A DNA stretch of 25,693 bases from Physocladia obscura (lineage: Eukaryota; Chytridiomycota; Chytridiomycetes; Chytridiales; Chytriomycetaceae), in contig JADGJH010000198.1 in the NCBI GenBank assembly GCA_027596945.1, positions 1 to 25,693 on the forward strand, in the 5' to 3' direction. Positions 1 through 9,739 of this stretch are shown here, one piece after another. Below the pieces are notes generated by a model, which was given only the letters and a program-made list of their open reading frames with translations, was not told the DNA's origin and did not search any database. The position numbers and the translations under genes are program-made. How positions within the stretch are numbered: the first letter of the stretch is position 1; each line of letters starts with the position of its first letter.

Positions 1-177
1 AAAGATAAAGAAAATTTTAAACTTGACAAGTCTCCTTGCCTTGTTGAACTGGTTTTAATAAATCAAAACCTTGCACAGCTTTAATTATTAAATTTTGTTT
101 TGGCTGTAAATATTTTTATTTGCTGTAGCTTCCAAAAATGAATGTGAATACCACCTGCATCTGTTTTATTACTGTCT

Positions 178-1044
178 TTATTTTATTTTATTTTTAATTG
201 ACACAATCAGAAAAAAATAATTATCAACCCAATTACTCATTTTTGATTTGCTTGATAATAATGTTGGCTTCTTCTTTCTATCATTCAGTTCAAGGACACT
301 TTCCAATCCTTTTAAATTTTGAGTCATCAATATGCCCGCATTTTTTGACTGCATTTCAGAATAATACAATTCATCCTCCCACAATTCTGGCACCCAATCT
401 GCTAGTTCAGCAACCAATAAATTCTTGAAATCAACTAATGATTTAAAAACTGTAGGAACATTGACTTTTGTGGTTTAAGATTCAGTGTGAGTTTTTCCCA
501 CCAGTGTGTTGTGCAATTGTGATTGGTATATGACCTATGCTTAAGAATGATTAGAAAAGGTTGAGTAAGTTGATTGCATACCATTTTCTTGATTAGCAAC
601 CACATTATTGAATTCATCAGGATTTTTATGTTTCAATGAAGTTATTTGGTGTGGGGTAGACATTGGCAGTGAATTAATTGTAATTTTTGGTAAATGTTTC
701 AAAATTAATTCTGCACCATTACTTTGTTTTGTTGCCGCTTTGCAAATCTTTGTTTGTTTCCAGTTATTGTATTGTGCATAGCAACTGCACTCTGGATTGC
801 AAAATATAACAGTGCTGCCAGCAATGACAGTAAGTTTATTGATGTTGATCTTATATCTGGCAAAAAAAACTGCAACAAGAGTCCCACAGATTCTGACTTT
901 TTTGATGCTTGTAGGTAGTTTATCAAGTGCAATGGATTCACAGTTGGCAGCCAGTTCATCCTTTATTTTGATCAAATGCACCATTATCATTCTCTGAATT
1001 ATCAGATGACAACTCCACATCTTCGATGCTGTCTTGTCTGTAAA
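178..1044 (-). pseudogene. Broken long reading frame, unknown protein
   Basis: A single minus-strand frame stays open for about 290 codons, interrupted only by three stops lying close together (TAA at 541-543, TAG at 535-537, TAA at 475-477). Residues on both sides of the stops look protein-like, for example a stretch reading ADWVPELWEDELYY downstream and a Cys-containing stretch (CNPECSCYAQYNNWK) upstream. The frame closes at TAA 178-180. I recognise no family. It is probably a decayed copy of a repeated or mobile-element gene, because the surrounding 3.9 kb has no intact gene. An unseen intron across 470-545 could remove all three stops, so a live gene is not excluded. Confidence 0.35.
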
Positions 1045-1254
1045 TTATATCAGTTTTGAACAGACCATCACAAACCATTATAATTCATTACATACATTTC
1101 TTTGAAATTCATTTCATTTTTATTTTTGTCAATACTTTTGAAATTAGCTGTAAAATGAGTTGATGAAAAAAGAAGTATATAACAGAAAATATGGGTATTC
1201 TGAAAGTAGATTTGATCTGGGTATTGCATTTGACATAAAAGTTGAAGATACAGC

Positions 1255-1414
1255 ATACAAATGTTTTGAACATAAGCATTTTCATAAATAATTGTATTTG
1301 AAATAAATAGAAGCATTTAGAAAATGCAAAAAGACACAAAGACAGTTGCATGATTCTATAGAGGCATCTACAGTCTCTTGTACTAACAGATCTGAATATG
1401 CTGGTGGTCACAGC
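1255..1414 (-). repeat. Arm A of a diverged inverted repeat
   Basis: The reverse complement of this segment aligns with 3446-3602 on the plus strand at roughly 80% identity by eye. The best-conserved part begins at the shared string caagagactgt and runs through the shared cattttctaaatg. Both arms translate in the same relative frame into similar peptides containing TRDC and FSKCFY, so this is probably a dispersed, once-coding repeat present in two orientations. Confidence 0.6.
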
Positions 1415-2340
1415 ACATCTATTCACTGTTGGCACTTTAGTGTATTTGTCAGGTTTTTTCTGTCCTCCCTCATTGCAGCTGCAAGATCATCAAGCAAAGC
1501 TTGGTCATCAGCACAAATTTGGCTCTACAGCTTGAAGCTGGATCATCAGCTTAAGACTGGTTCATCACCCCAAGGCTGGTCAGCAGTGGAGAGCTGGTAA
1601 ACTGGCTCTACATCTGCATCAACTAATTGAAACTCACCGCAGCAAAGCAATGGGAATAGGTCCAGAATGAACTTGGGAAATGTTTGAACCCTGGCTAACT
1701 CCCAAGAATAGCCAGATAGCATTCCTCATGCTCTGGAGATAAATATAATAGATAGGATAAACAGAAATAGGTAAGTATGGCTAATAAATACACACAATGT
1801 TTTCTCTTTTTTTTAATTAAGATACAAAGTCTTTGTTCTGGCACCACTAGCAACAAGAACCTGTCTCTTCACACCCAGGCTGCAATCTGTCAATGCCAGC
1901 ATCTAGAGTCGCCTCATCACCCATTGCCCTGGTTGCCTGACTGTGTCCTGTTCACATGGTGGTATACTTTTACTTGCAAGCTTATATTTGCTCGTCCAAT
2001 CATTAGGTAGTTCTGGTGATACTGATGCCTCCTAGTCCTGGGGAATATGCCTCCCAATGAATGGTGCACTAAAAAGGATATTCACTAACTCATTCTACAG
2101 CTGTCCCAAGTGTCATGGAGGGCAGGGGGTGGAAAGGTGTAAGGAGAAGGTTGGCACTTATCCCTTGGGTTGCTGTGAGTCCAGTACAGCAGCCTCAAGT
2201 GTCACTCTCATGGCGGAAGGCCTGCAGCGGTGCAGAGACACCAGTTGAGCTTGACACACCACTTGCCTCGCAGAGCTGTTTGTATCCTGCAAACAACATG
2301 CAATTTTTCAGATTATTTTTTCACCTCCAAAACCCAAAGA
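1415..2340. other. No gene recognised; moderately GC-richer unique-looking stretch
   Basis: This stretch has a more balanced base composition than its neighbours. It contains only short frames (up to 84 codons) with no motif I recognise on either strand. It could be an old mobile-element remnant or untranslated sequence. Confidence 0.4.
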
Positions 2341-2394
2341 AAAACAAAACAAATTAATAAGAAAACCCAAAACATAATCAAAAAGAACCAAACA

Positions 2395-2510
2395 GACAAC
2401 AAATAAATAAATAAAATTATATACAAAATATAAATAAACAAATATATACAAAATATAAATAAATACAAATATTTACAGAATATAAATAAATAAATATTTA
2501 CAAAGATAAT
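2395..2510. repeat. A/T-rich tandem array, ~26-bp unit
   Basis: Four imperfect units of about 25-27 bp follow one another, each built around ayatacaaaatataaataaa-like sequence and containing no more than one or two C or G bases. They sit in an AAATA-rich low-complexity tract. No function is visible. Confidence 0.7.
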
Positions 2511-3065
2511 TATCAGATAAAGTTAAGGAGTTTTGAACAAACTCAACCATCATGTCAGAATCTCACAGACTAATTTCTGTTTCTTGAGGATTTAAAGCCA
2601 CAGTTGTGTCCTAGAAGACTACACCCTGTGTTTTGAGATCACACAAGAATCCCTTGACTACAGACATATTCCCATCCCATTCTTCTCTTATTTTTGTCAT
2701 TTCAATTAAGATTTCATCCAATTATTAAATTATTTGAGAATTTCCATTAATTGCAACTTGATTCACTTGACAATTTATTCAATTCAAGCATTCACATCAG
2801 TTGCTGCTCAAGTCAAGAGATTGTGATATTGGTATGGTGGAAAGCATGTGAGGCTGTCTTATAAATAAGCAGGCTTTTTGTTGCAATCTATGTTACAATT
2901 GTATGTGCAGGATTTTTGGTCAAAATTTCTTCTTTATTAAAGATTTATATTATTCAAAGTCCCCCAACTTTCAAATATAAACAATCAACTTTTTCAACTG
3001 TTCTTGATCACATAAAGCCTTTCATTCTTTGTATACAATAATATTCCAGCTTAAGCTTAATGATT
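2511..3065. other. No gene recognised
   Basis: AT-rich sequence without a convincing reading frame, RNA gene or repeat on either strand. Confidence 0.4.
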
Positions 3066-3347
3066 GAATGGTATAAGCTTGATTGCCGTTGTTGACTTTG
3101 TTTTTGAATGCATTTTTGTTAATAAAGATTCAAGTTCATCTTCCATACAGCTTGAATCTATTCTACCTTCAACACTTTTGGATGATAAAATTTGCTCCAA
3201 GTCCCATGACTTTTTTCATGCACTGAACATTGTTTGGTGTATCTTTTTCAACTTCAAGAACATCTTGTTGTGAACATGTTCTGATGCTGTTCTGAGCTAA
3301 TTGACTTCTTCAGGAACTAACATCTTTGCTAGCAATTTTTATCAAAT
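3066..3347 (-). pseudogene. Coding remnant, unknown protein, frameshifted
   Basis: On the minus strand a frame at 3178-3347 reads like protein (containing SQQDVLEVEKDTPNN and KKVMGLGANFII) with one TGA at 3310-3312. It then continues in a different frame at 3066-3180 (containing MEDELESLLTKMHSK) to a stop. The amphipathic, acidic/basic composition suggests former coding sequence. No family is recognised; a repeat-derived fragment is most likely. Confidence 0.25.
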
Positions 3348-3445
3348 ATATGCATACTGCAACATGGTGATATTTTGATAGGTTTATCAGAAGCTTGATA
3401 GTAGACTTTAAATTTGAGAGTATTGAGAGTTTTTGAAAATTCTAC

Positions 3446-3602
3446 TGCTAAGACCATCAGCACAGTTGAATCTGTTGAAACAAGAGACTGTGGATGCTTT
3501 CATAGTATCTTGCAACTGTCTTTTGTCTTTTCTACATTTTCTAAATGTTTCTATTGATTTCTAATAAAATTATTTATAAAAATGCATTCAAAACCCTTGT
3601 AT
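3446..3602 (+). repeat. Arm B of a diverged inverted repeat
   Basis: Inverted partner of 1255-1414 (see that entry). The in-frame peptide on this strand (containing VETRDCGC and STFSKCF) resembles the one read from the other arm. About 2 kb of unrelated sequence separates the arms, so this looks like two insertions of one family rather than the ends of one element. Confidence 0.6.
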
Positions 3603-3909
3603 CTTGCAGGACATCTCTCACTCTCTTCCCTGGTCTACTATACAAGCCATACTCTTGTGTAGGATGATTCAGGAGAGTATGTTTCCAGGTATTTGACAGT
3701 AAGGGGGGTGGGTCTCTTACTATTAACTAGCATGTTTTAGTATGCAGTAACAGAAAATCATTTGATTTGTTCTGCGCAACTTGAATAACTAAATAGACAA
3801 TTTTTTTCATTGTCCAATACTTTTTTATTTTTTTCATAAGTTTTTTGTTATAAAAAGAAAAATTCGATTAGAAAAAGAAAAAAAATCATCCAACACACAA
3901 CACCAAATT
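3603..3909. other. No gene; 3' flank of the lectin gene
   Basis: AT-rich sequence with poly-T and poly-A tracts near 3800-3890, just downstream of the minus-strand lectin stop codon. It probably includes the 3' untranslated region of that gene. Nothing else is recognised. Confidence 0.4.
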
Positions 3910-5584
3910 TCAAAACCGTTTATAAGATTTCGGTTGATTCATTTTCTGATATGCGAAAAACGCCGCAACTCCAACCCCTGCAACAGCAACAATGCAAAAA
4001 ACCACCAGCAAGACAGTCCACACCCAACCCTGCGCACCACCATTGCTTTTACTATTCACAGACGACGGGGAGTACTTTGGCGGTGGGATAGAGTCGCCGG
4101 GCTTGTTGGCGGATTTTCCGGTCGACGATACGCGACGGCCGCCGCCTGTTGGGGGCTCGGGTGTTGTTTGCTTTGATGTATGCTCGTTTTGGATTGAATA
4201 TGACGTTATACGGAGAATATCATGGTTTTCTGCGGGAAAAAAAAAAAAAGAAAAAAAATTTAAAAATGGGTTTTGGTGCATTATATTATAAATGTGCCCA
4301 TTTATATTAACCTGAGGCGTCACCGGTATGCGAAGTAAATCCAAAATATCCACGCAACGGCAACGACACATCGTTTTTAGTGAAACAGTTTTTCCATTCA
4401 CCTGTTCCATCCACATCGACAAAAAGCTGGTAATTAAAATAATAATAATAACAATCAATATTTTGTTTGAAGTAAAGACAATACCCAAAAAAAAAATTTA
4501 AAAAATAATAATAATAAAGATGAAGAAAAGAAACCTGCAACATCTTGTCTTCAACATAAACAACTTTCGCACGCGTGATATAGTCTTTTTCGCGGAATTG
4601 CGCAGTACAGCTCCCAATTTCATTTGATTTCCCATCATCAGAATCATCGTATTTTGTTTCACCGTCACCAATCATCGCAGTAATATATGGGAAAAGATGC
4701 TGATTTAAATAATTTTGTGTCAAATCTTGGAAAAAAAAAAGTGAATAATTATGATAAAGATACAAACCCTGTTTTTGTTGTTGTTTGCATACGTGTCGAA
4801 AAAGATTCCGAGACCTTTGAATTCATCCTTGCTTCCGAAAACATTACCTTGAGAAAAAACAAAACAAAACAAAACAAAATTAATTAGGAGGAATTGTTTC
4901 TTGGCGAACCAGAAATACCAGTTTGTCTCCGCTCTGAAGTATACCAAAATGCAAAACCGTCGCCGTAAAGATGATCACCACCATGCACTTTGAATTGAAA
5001 CTCTATAACCCAGGATTTTTGGGTAACAACAGGCTAGAAAAATAACCATTGTTTAGTTTTATTTCGTTTTTTGAATTCGATGGTCAGTTTTTTTGTTTTG
5101 CTGTGATTAAATTGTGGCTTTGCTGTTACATACCATACGAGACCACAGCCAGCCTCTCATCGACTGTCTGTTTGGTGTCAATCGAACGTATGAATCAACT
5201 TTCACGATTGCGTCTGCACGAATAACATGATTGAGTCTTCTTATAAATTAAATCAAAAGGAAACACTCAACTTGCACCGAAGTCCCAATATCTTTTCGTG
5301 AAGGCAAGTTGAAAGAGGAATATTAAAAGAAGCAATAGTTTCGAAGCGAAGATAGACGACAAATAACACATACCGATTCATCAGGTATTCATCTGTTTTT
5401 GTTTATTTTAATTTATTTTAATGGTTGTTAAAAACAAACCAACAAACGGCTGGGCTAGCGAAAAGTGCTCGATCCAAGTCAGTTCACTGTCTTGTACTTC
5501 GAAGCGTGGCTCGTCGGCGCAAACTTGCGAAACGCCAACTGCAAGCGCAAACAGCACTGCCACAATTCTCTGCAGAAGAATCAT
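3910..5584 (-). CDS. L-type (VIP36/ERGIC-53-like) lectin cargo receptor
   Basis: Predicted ER-Golgi cargo receptor that would bind high-mannose glycoproteins in the lumen and sort them into transport vesicles. My splice model has nine exons: 5440-5584, 5374-5392, 5272-5291, 5134-5213, 4919-5033, 4768-4847, 4535-4699, 4312-4426 and 3910-4229 (complement). It gives 352 residues, close to the VIP36 size. Visible in order: an N-terminal signal peptide (MILLQRIVAVLFALAVG), YWDFG and DSYVRLTP strands, FKVHGGDHLYGDGFAFWYT, VFGSKDEFKGLGIFFDTY with the metal-binding D/N cluster, GTGEWKNC, SHTGDASENHDI, then a Pro/Ser/Gly stalk, one transmembrane helix and a short tail ending KSYKRF, reminiscent of the C-terminal aromatic ER-exit signals of this family. 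Exons 2 and 3 are only 19 and 20 nt. They restore frame and family sequence but are the least certain part. An in-frame upstream ATG at 5674 is less likely because it puts a Lys-rich stretch before the signal peptide. Confidence 0.9.
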
Positions 5585-5917
5585 TTTCTTATGTTTCTTT
5601 TTTTTTTTTTGACCAATCAGAGGAAACCAAATAGAAACAGCAACAAAAAGTGCGGCAAATTTTGTTTGTCGCAATCAAATCCATTCTCGTCCTAAACAAA
5701 CGTAAAACCAAACTACTCGCTTACTAGAACGCGAATATTTTCGGGCGTCTTAAAGTTGAAAACACCAAAACCTTCCAAGTTGTTTTTGATCTTTTGCCTT
5801 TTTGCTTTCATAAAAAATCTTCACCCAGCGCAACACGATAGGAGGCAATGGGATCATGAGACGGTGTATTATGGTAAAAACAACAAACACGGGCTCTATG
5901 AACAGTAAAGACGAGAG
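5585..5917. other. Intergenic; probable lectin promoter and SNU13 3' flank
   Basis: No open frame or RNA gene is visible. The two genes are transcribed in the same direction (minus), so this gap should hold the SNU13 3' end and the lectin promoter. No clear TATA or other motif stands out. Confidence 0.4.
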
Positions 5918-6355
5918 TTAAATAAGAAGCTTTTCGATCTGCAGTTTGATGCCCTGGATCTGGGCCTTGAGTTCGGAGCCCTCGTTGGTGGTGACGGAGC
6001 AGGCAATAACGGGCCGTGATACGCCGCATGCCCGGCCAAGCGCTACCTTCGACTTGACAAACACGTACGGTACATTCTTGTCTTCGCAGAGCAACGGAAG
6101 GTGCAGCAGAATCTCCAGAGGCTCTGTGTCTTCAGTCATAATGATAAACTCGCTGATGCCGCGGTTGAGTGTCTTGGTAGCTGTTTTGTTACCGTGTTGT
6201 TAGATACCTGGCAAACTATCCCGCAACCTTTGCTCACCTTCGTTCGCCCCCTTTTTGAGCTGCTTATAGTGCGACGCTTGCTGTACCAGATCTAAGATCT
6301 TATTGGTTAGCTGCGCGTCGGCAAGAGGGTACGCTTTGCTGGAGTTGTCAGCCAT
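5918..6355 (-). CDS. SNU13: Snu13 / 15.5K (NHP2L1) L7Ae-family RNA-binding protein
   Basis: Binds kink-turns in U4 snRNA (spliceosome tri-snRNP) and in box C/D snoRNAs including U3, and acts in the nucleus and nucleolus. Two exons, 6238-6355 and 5918-6180 (complement), are separated by a 57-nt GT-AG intron and give 126 residues, the usual family length. The protein is almost colinear with human 15.5[12 protein letters not shown] near the N-terminus, [19 protein letters not shown] (the RNA-contacting segment), [20 protein letters not shown], and [15 protein letters not shown]. The start ATG (6353-6355) fits family length. The TAA stop directly after the terminal LLI is where the family normally ends, so TAA is a genuine stop codon in this genome. 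The gene is head to head with an IMP3 fragment, another U3 snoRNP component. Confidence 0.97.
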
Positions 6356-6397
6356 TATTATCGAGAGTGAAAAAAAAAAATGAAAAAAAAATTGTTC

Positions 6398-6755
6398 GTC
6401 CCTTTATGGCTTGACAAGGATGCTGTCTCGTCATTCTGCTACCGCCGTTCGGTCATCTGCATAGTGCGTCTCAAACATAGTGCGTCTCAAAATGTCCGAG
6501 GTTGTCAAAGCCGCCGTCACGTATGTTGAGCAAGGCCATGTTCGCGTTGGGTCCAAAACTGTGTCCGATCCCGTCTATCTCGTTATGCGGAAGATGGAGG
6601 ATTGTATTACGTGGGTTAATAGATCGTCTATTAAACGGGAGATTGCGAAATATAATGATAAATTGGATGACTTTGATTTGCAAGAAAAATATGGAGTGAA
6701 GGCGAAGGCAATAAGACCCCCCCTTCCAGCGCCCCTGGCGATAATACATAGTTAA
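6398..6755 (+). pseudogene. IMP3: 5'-truncated, frameshifted IMP3 (U3 snoRNP) fragment
   Basis: Imp3 is an S4-domain component of the U3 snoRNP/SSU processome. Only the C-terminal half is present. An upstream frame carries SSFCYRR followed by IVRLK, matching the ASSFCRRR region of Imp3. After a 16-bp tandem duplication (6460-6491) the frame shifts, and from ATG 6492 reads [20 protein letters not shown], then [17 protein letters not shown] and DDFDLQ, which is essentially the family C-terminus. The N-terminal half (about 90 residues) has no room, because the SNU13 start is at 6355. The frame runs on past the normal end and stops at 6753-6755, inside the left inverted repeat of the neighbouring element. 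It is most likely a pseudogene or partial duplicate. The 88-residue S4 part could still be expressed. Confidence 0.8.
6460..6491 (+). repeat. IMP3: 16-bp direct tandem duplication in IMP3 fragment
   Basis: The unit catagtgcgtctcaaa occurs twice in a row at 6460-6475 and 6476-6491. Because 16 is not a multiple of three, it separates the upstream and downstream Imp3-like frames. The copies are identical, so the event looks recent. Confidence 0.95.
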
Positions 6756-6835
6756 CTTTCTGCCAAATTTTCAATTTGTTTCGTTTCTCCTGTCGGGCCT
6801 GCTTTCGTTGGCGTTTTGATCAGATTTCATTGCGC
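6726..6835 (+). repeat. Left terminal inverted repeat of the element
   Basis: 110 bp that match the reverse complement of 11752-11861 without gaps, with about 8 differences, mostly transitions. A 47-bp part from ctgccaaattttcaatttg to tttctcc is nearly unbroken, and the inner 35 bp ending cattgcgc is identical after a short mismatch cluster. Confidence 0.93.
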
Positions 6836-7099
6836 TATTGAAAAAGAATATGAAGAGAAAGTTTCCAGCCAAAGACGGAAAAAATGAAACAACAGAACAC
6901 AACGAGAATCAACGAAAATCAAAACTATACTTCCCTCAACACGCAAACACATGTATTAGTTTCAATTATTAAATAACGGGCAAAATAAGCTGCCATCATA
7001 TTTTGAGCAAATAGCCATTGTTTTGATACAATGGAGACTTAAATAAATCAAAAGCTCAATCGAAAGGCAAACACGCTGCGCAGTGCGATCCAGTGTGGT
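6836..7099. other. Element 5' subterminal region, noncoding
   Basis: Between the left inverted repeat and the first gene. No open frame is convincing, and it presumably holds the promoter of the element's first gene. Confidence 0.4.
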
Positions 7100-9551
7100 T
7101 TGAATGTGATCTTTACACGAGGCTTGAAATTTCGGACTAAAAATGTCCGACAAACCCCAAGCATCACGTCCATCGCGCATGTACGGCGGCAGGCCGACGA
7201 AACAGTCGCGCGCAGTCGCGACATGTTTCGTTCGCGTTCGGCTCCAGGCCCGTCGTCATCCCAGCACCCACCAGTCTCCCCTGCCGCTCCTCTCAGGCTC
7301 AATCCCCAGCCACCGCAACAACCTCAACCCCTGGTTAATACGAATAACAACGCCATTGAATCCTCTGCTTCTCTGTCAAGAAAGAACCCTCGTGATGCCG
7401 TCTTCAATCGCGAAGCAAATTCTGTTGCCTCATCGTCCTTCGTCCCTGCGTCTCAATACCGTCAAAGCAAGCGAATCAATCGCGCTGGAAGTGCTCTCCA
7501 GAGCCTGCTGACTGCGTAAGAAGAGGCGGAAGACTTGTGCGGTTACGTTCCTGATGCCACAACTCCAAATATCACGCTCGAAATCGACTGGACCCGTGAA
7601 TACACCTCTGACACGGAATATACCTATCATGAAGTTATCGAAGAGGTCGCGGAAGAGTTTTGTTCACAAACGCCGGAGTCGGAGGTGTGCCCTTTGTGTG
7701 TTTTTACAGTGTTTTGCGTTTTTAACGCCAAATTCAAGCAGGACAACGACGAAAGCGACGAAGTGAGTATTAATACCCCTATTACATTCGCGAATCACGT
7801 GATCTCGTGCCAGAAACCTATAAAAGCGAGACCTTTTGTTTTTCCCGTTTCTAAAAACTCTTTCAAAAACAGGACACGATAGAGTCAGTGGTTCCAGACT
7901 CGGTAGATTCTGATATTTACTTCTTTTTACTTCTGCTAATTTTTTTGTTTAGTATGGTGGCGTACCTCTGACTAAACTTGGGCCCAAAAATTTTGTCAAA
8001 CTTTGGAATCCAATCACTGAACAAATCCCTGAGCCCACTCCGCGTTCTTGCCTCAATTGTGGACAAGCATTGGATTGGGGAAAATCTGGCATGCTTCGCC
8101 CTGGGTTCCAAACCTACCAAAGCCACTGTTCTGGTGGTTGCCTAAAAAAAACGCGTGAATGACACTGGAAACCCTCAGGTAAGCTCTTTCCACTTCTCCT
8201 CCCTGATTCGAATTCTAAGGAAAATCTTTCTTTATAATTTCGACTTGTTTCGCCGTCAACAGAACAACCCCAAGGTAAGCACTTCCCACTTCTCCTTCCA
8301 GATTCGAATTCTAACGAAAATCTTTCTTTATAATTTCGATTTGTTTCGGCGTCGATTTGGGAATTCAGGTTGGTACTTAGCATCTATTGCTTGCTATGAA
8401 TGTTATGAGGTCCTAATGCCGTATTATAAGAACAATGATGCTCGACGCACTAGTTCCGACGTATTCTTGAAGAGACTCGCTAATAATCTTGCGGAAATCG
8501 ATAGTTGGTTACCAGCCGCCAATGTTCACTGGTTCAATACGGCTCAGAAACATAAGCCGACTCAACGCGCTGTTTACTTGTTTGTCCTGAAGCGCCTAGT
8601 TTATCGGATTGACGGGGTTGAATTCGATCCGGCTGATCCTAGTCACTTGGATGAACTCTCCGACCCTGAGGTGTCCAAGCTGTTGCGTAAGGTGCTTGAA
8701 TCAAAGATTGTGGCGGAGCGAACAACAATGGATCTAATTCTGCTGTCGCATTCGGGGTTGGGAATGCTTTCGTTGGATTGCGAAGGTAGCGATCGGGCAG
8801 TCAACGCTCCAGGTCAGCGCATCAACATTGACTGTATAGGATTTCAAAGGTATTCCGATATTCAGTATAGATTCGCTTCTTATCATTTTCATCATCAGGT
8901 TAAAGAACAAATATGATTCTGCCCGCCTAAACAATATTATTCGGTCTTTTCGAACCATTGACTTTGTGGAAGCCGCGGGAGCGTTGAAGAGCTTAATGGA
9001 AGGAACAATAAATTATAAGCCCAAAAAGTTTGTGCCTCAATCAGTCAAGGACGCAATATTGGCAAAAGCTAGATTTAAATGGGACCAACAACACTTTGAT
9101 AAGCGCAAGGCTTATATTTTGAATAAGAATCCGGCTGCTAAGGTATCTCAAATGAAAGATATTCGGAAGTGGCATCGAAATGAGCCAAAGCTCTTATTTG
9201 AACATCTTGGCTTCATCAACCCTGTCACTGGGCACATAATTGATCCAGATGACTTTGTTTTTGATAGGTATGAATAGTTGCTTATTTTATAGTATGCTGA
9301 AATGGAACGTTAGAATTACAGATGATAGCGAATATGTGTTTGATCGAGTTCTTCCAATCTCCATCCCTTTGAATGACGCAAAATCAAGCGGAACATCAAC
9401 AAACGCATTTTCGACAATGGAAGATTTGTCAACCCTAAAGAAAAAACGAGGATGGGATTCTCTTGATGATCGTTTAGCTGTAGTTCAATTGCTTCATGAG
9501 TTCATCACGGCGCTTGTCAACGCGAATAGTGGTTTTGCGGTTGAGGAATGA
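7100..9551 (+). CDS. Element gene 1: Cys/His-cluster protein, unknown, one internal stop
   Basis: My splice model joins 7100-7684, 7742-7762, 7873-7902, 7953-8154, 8369-8849, 8899-9267 and 9314-9551. It gives 642 codons in one frame with a single internal TAA at 7517-7519. Order: a disordered Ser/Pro/Gln-rich N-terminus; an acidic segment; CLNCGQALDWGKSGMLRPG then HCSGGC, a likely zinc-binding C-x2-C...H-C-x3-C cluster (near residues 245-275); a helical region beginning WYLASIACYECYEV; LILLSHSGLGMLSLDCEG, where LDCEG resembles the DxE motif of DEDD 3'-5' exonucleases (weak); and a basic C-terminal half. I recognise no transposase. The start is uncertain: ATG 7143, in another frame, opens a plausible MSDKPQASRPSR peptide. 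The small 21- and 30-nt exons and the last acceptor (9313, or 9292) are also uncertain. It is the better candidate for a mobility protein because it lies first and is unique to the element. Confidence 0.6.
8155..8368 (+). repeat. Intron containing a ~96-bp tandem duplication
   Basis: This 214-nt GT-AG intron of element gene 1 contains two copies of a sequence starting gtaagc (8179-8274 and 8275-8353). They are about 88% alike and share gattcgaattctaa and aaaatctttctttataattt. Each copy carries its own consensus-like 5' splice site. Joining 8154 to 8369 keeps the frame (KKTR then WYLAS), so no frameshift needs to be invoked at the adjacent A-run. Confidence 0.75.
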
Positions 9552-9739
9552 ATTTTAGGAGTGACATTAAAATTGAGGCGTAAAAAGTAACTATGTGATT
9601 GGTTTCGTTGTTTTGCTTGTACAATAAATAAGAAAATCCGTCGGATTGAACTTGGTTTGAGATGTCTGTTACTTACTGCTTGATTTAGAAAAAAAAAATT
9701 GATTTATTTTAAAAACTTATTTTCTTTTCAAAGAATAAT

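Noticed and set aside
8141..8160. Frameshift in the A-run of element gene 1
   Set aside because: Splicing from the GTGAAT donor at 8155 to the acceptor at 8368 keeps one frame, so no sequencing error or programmed frameshift is needed.
9268..9292. A 25-nt intron in element gene 1
   Set aside because: It has GT-AG ends but is shorter than any other intron here. A 46-nt alternative ending at 9313 also keeps the frame and reads well.
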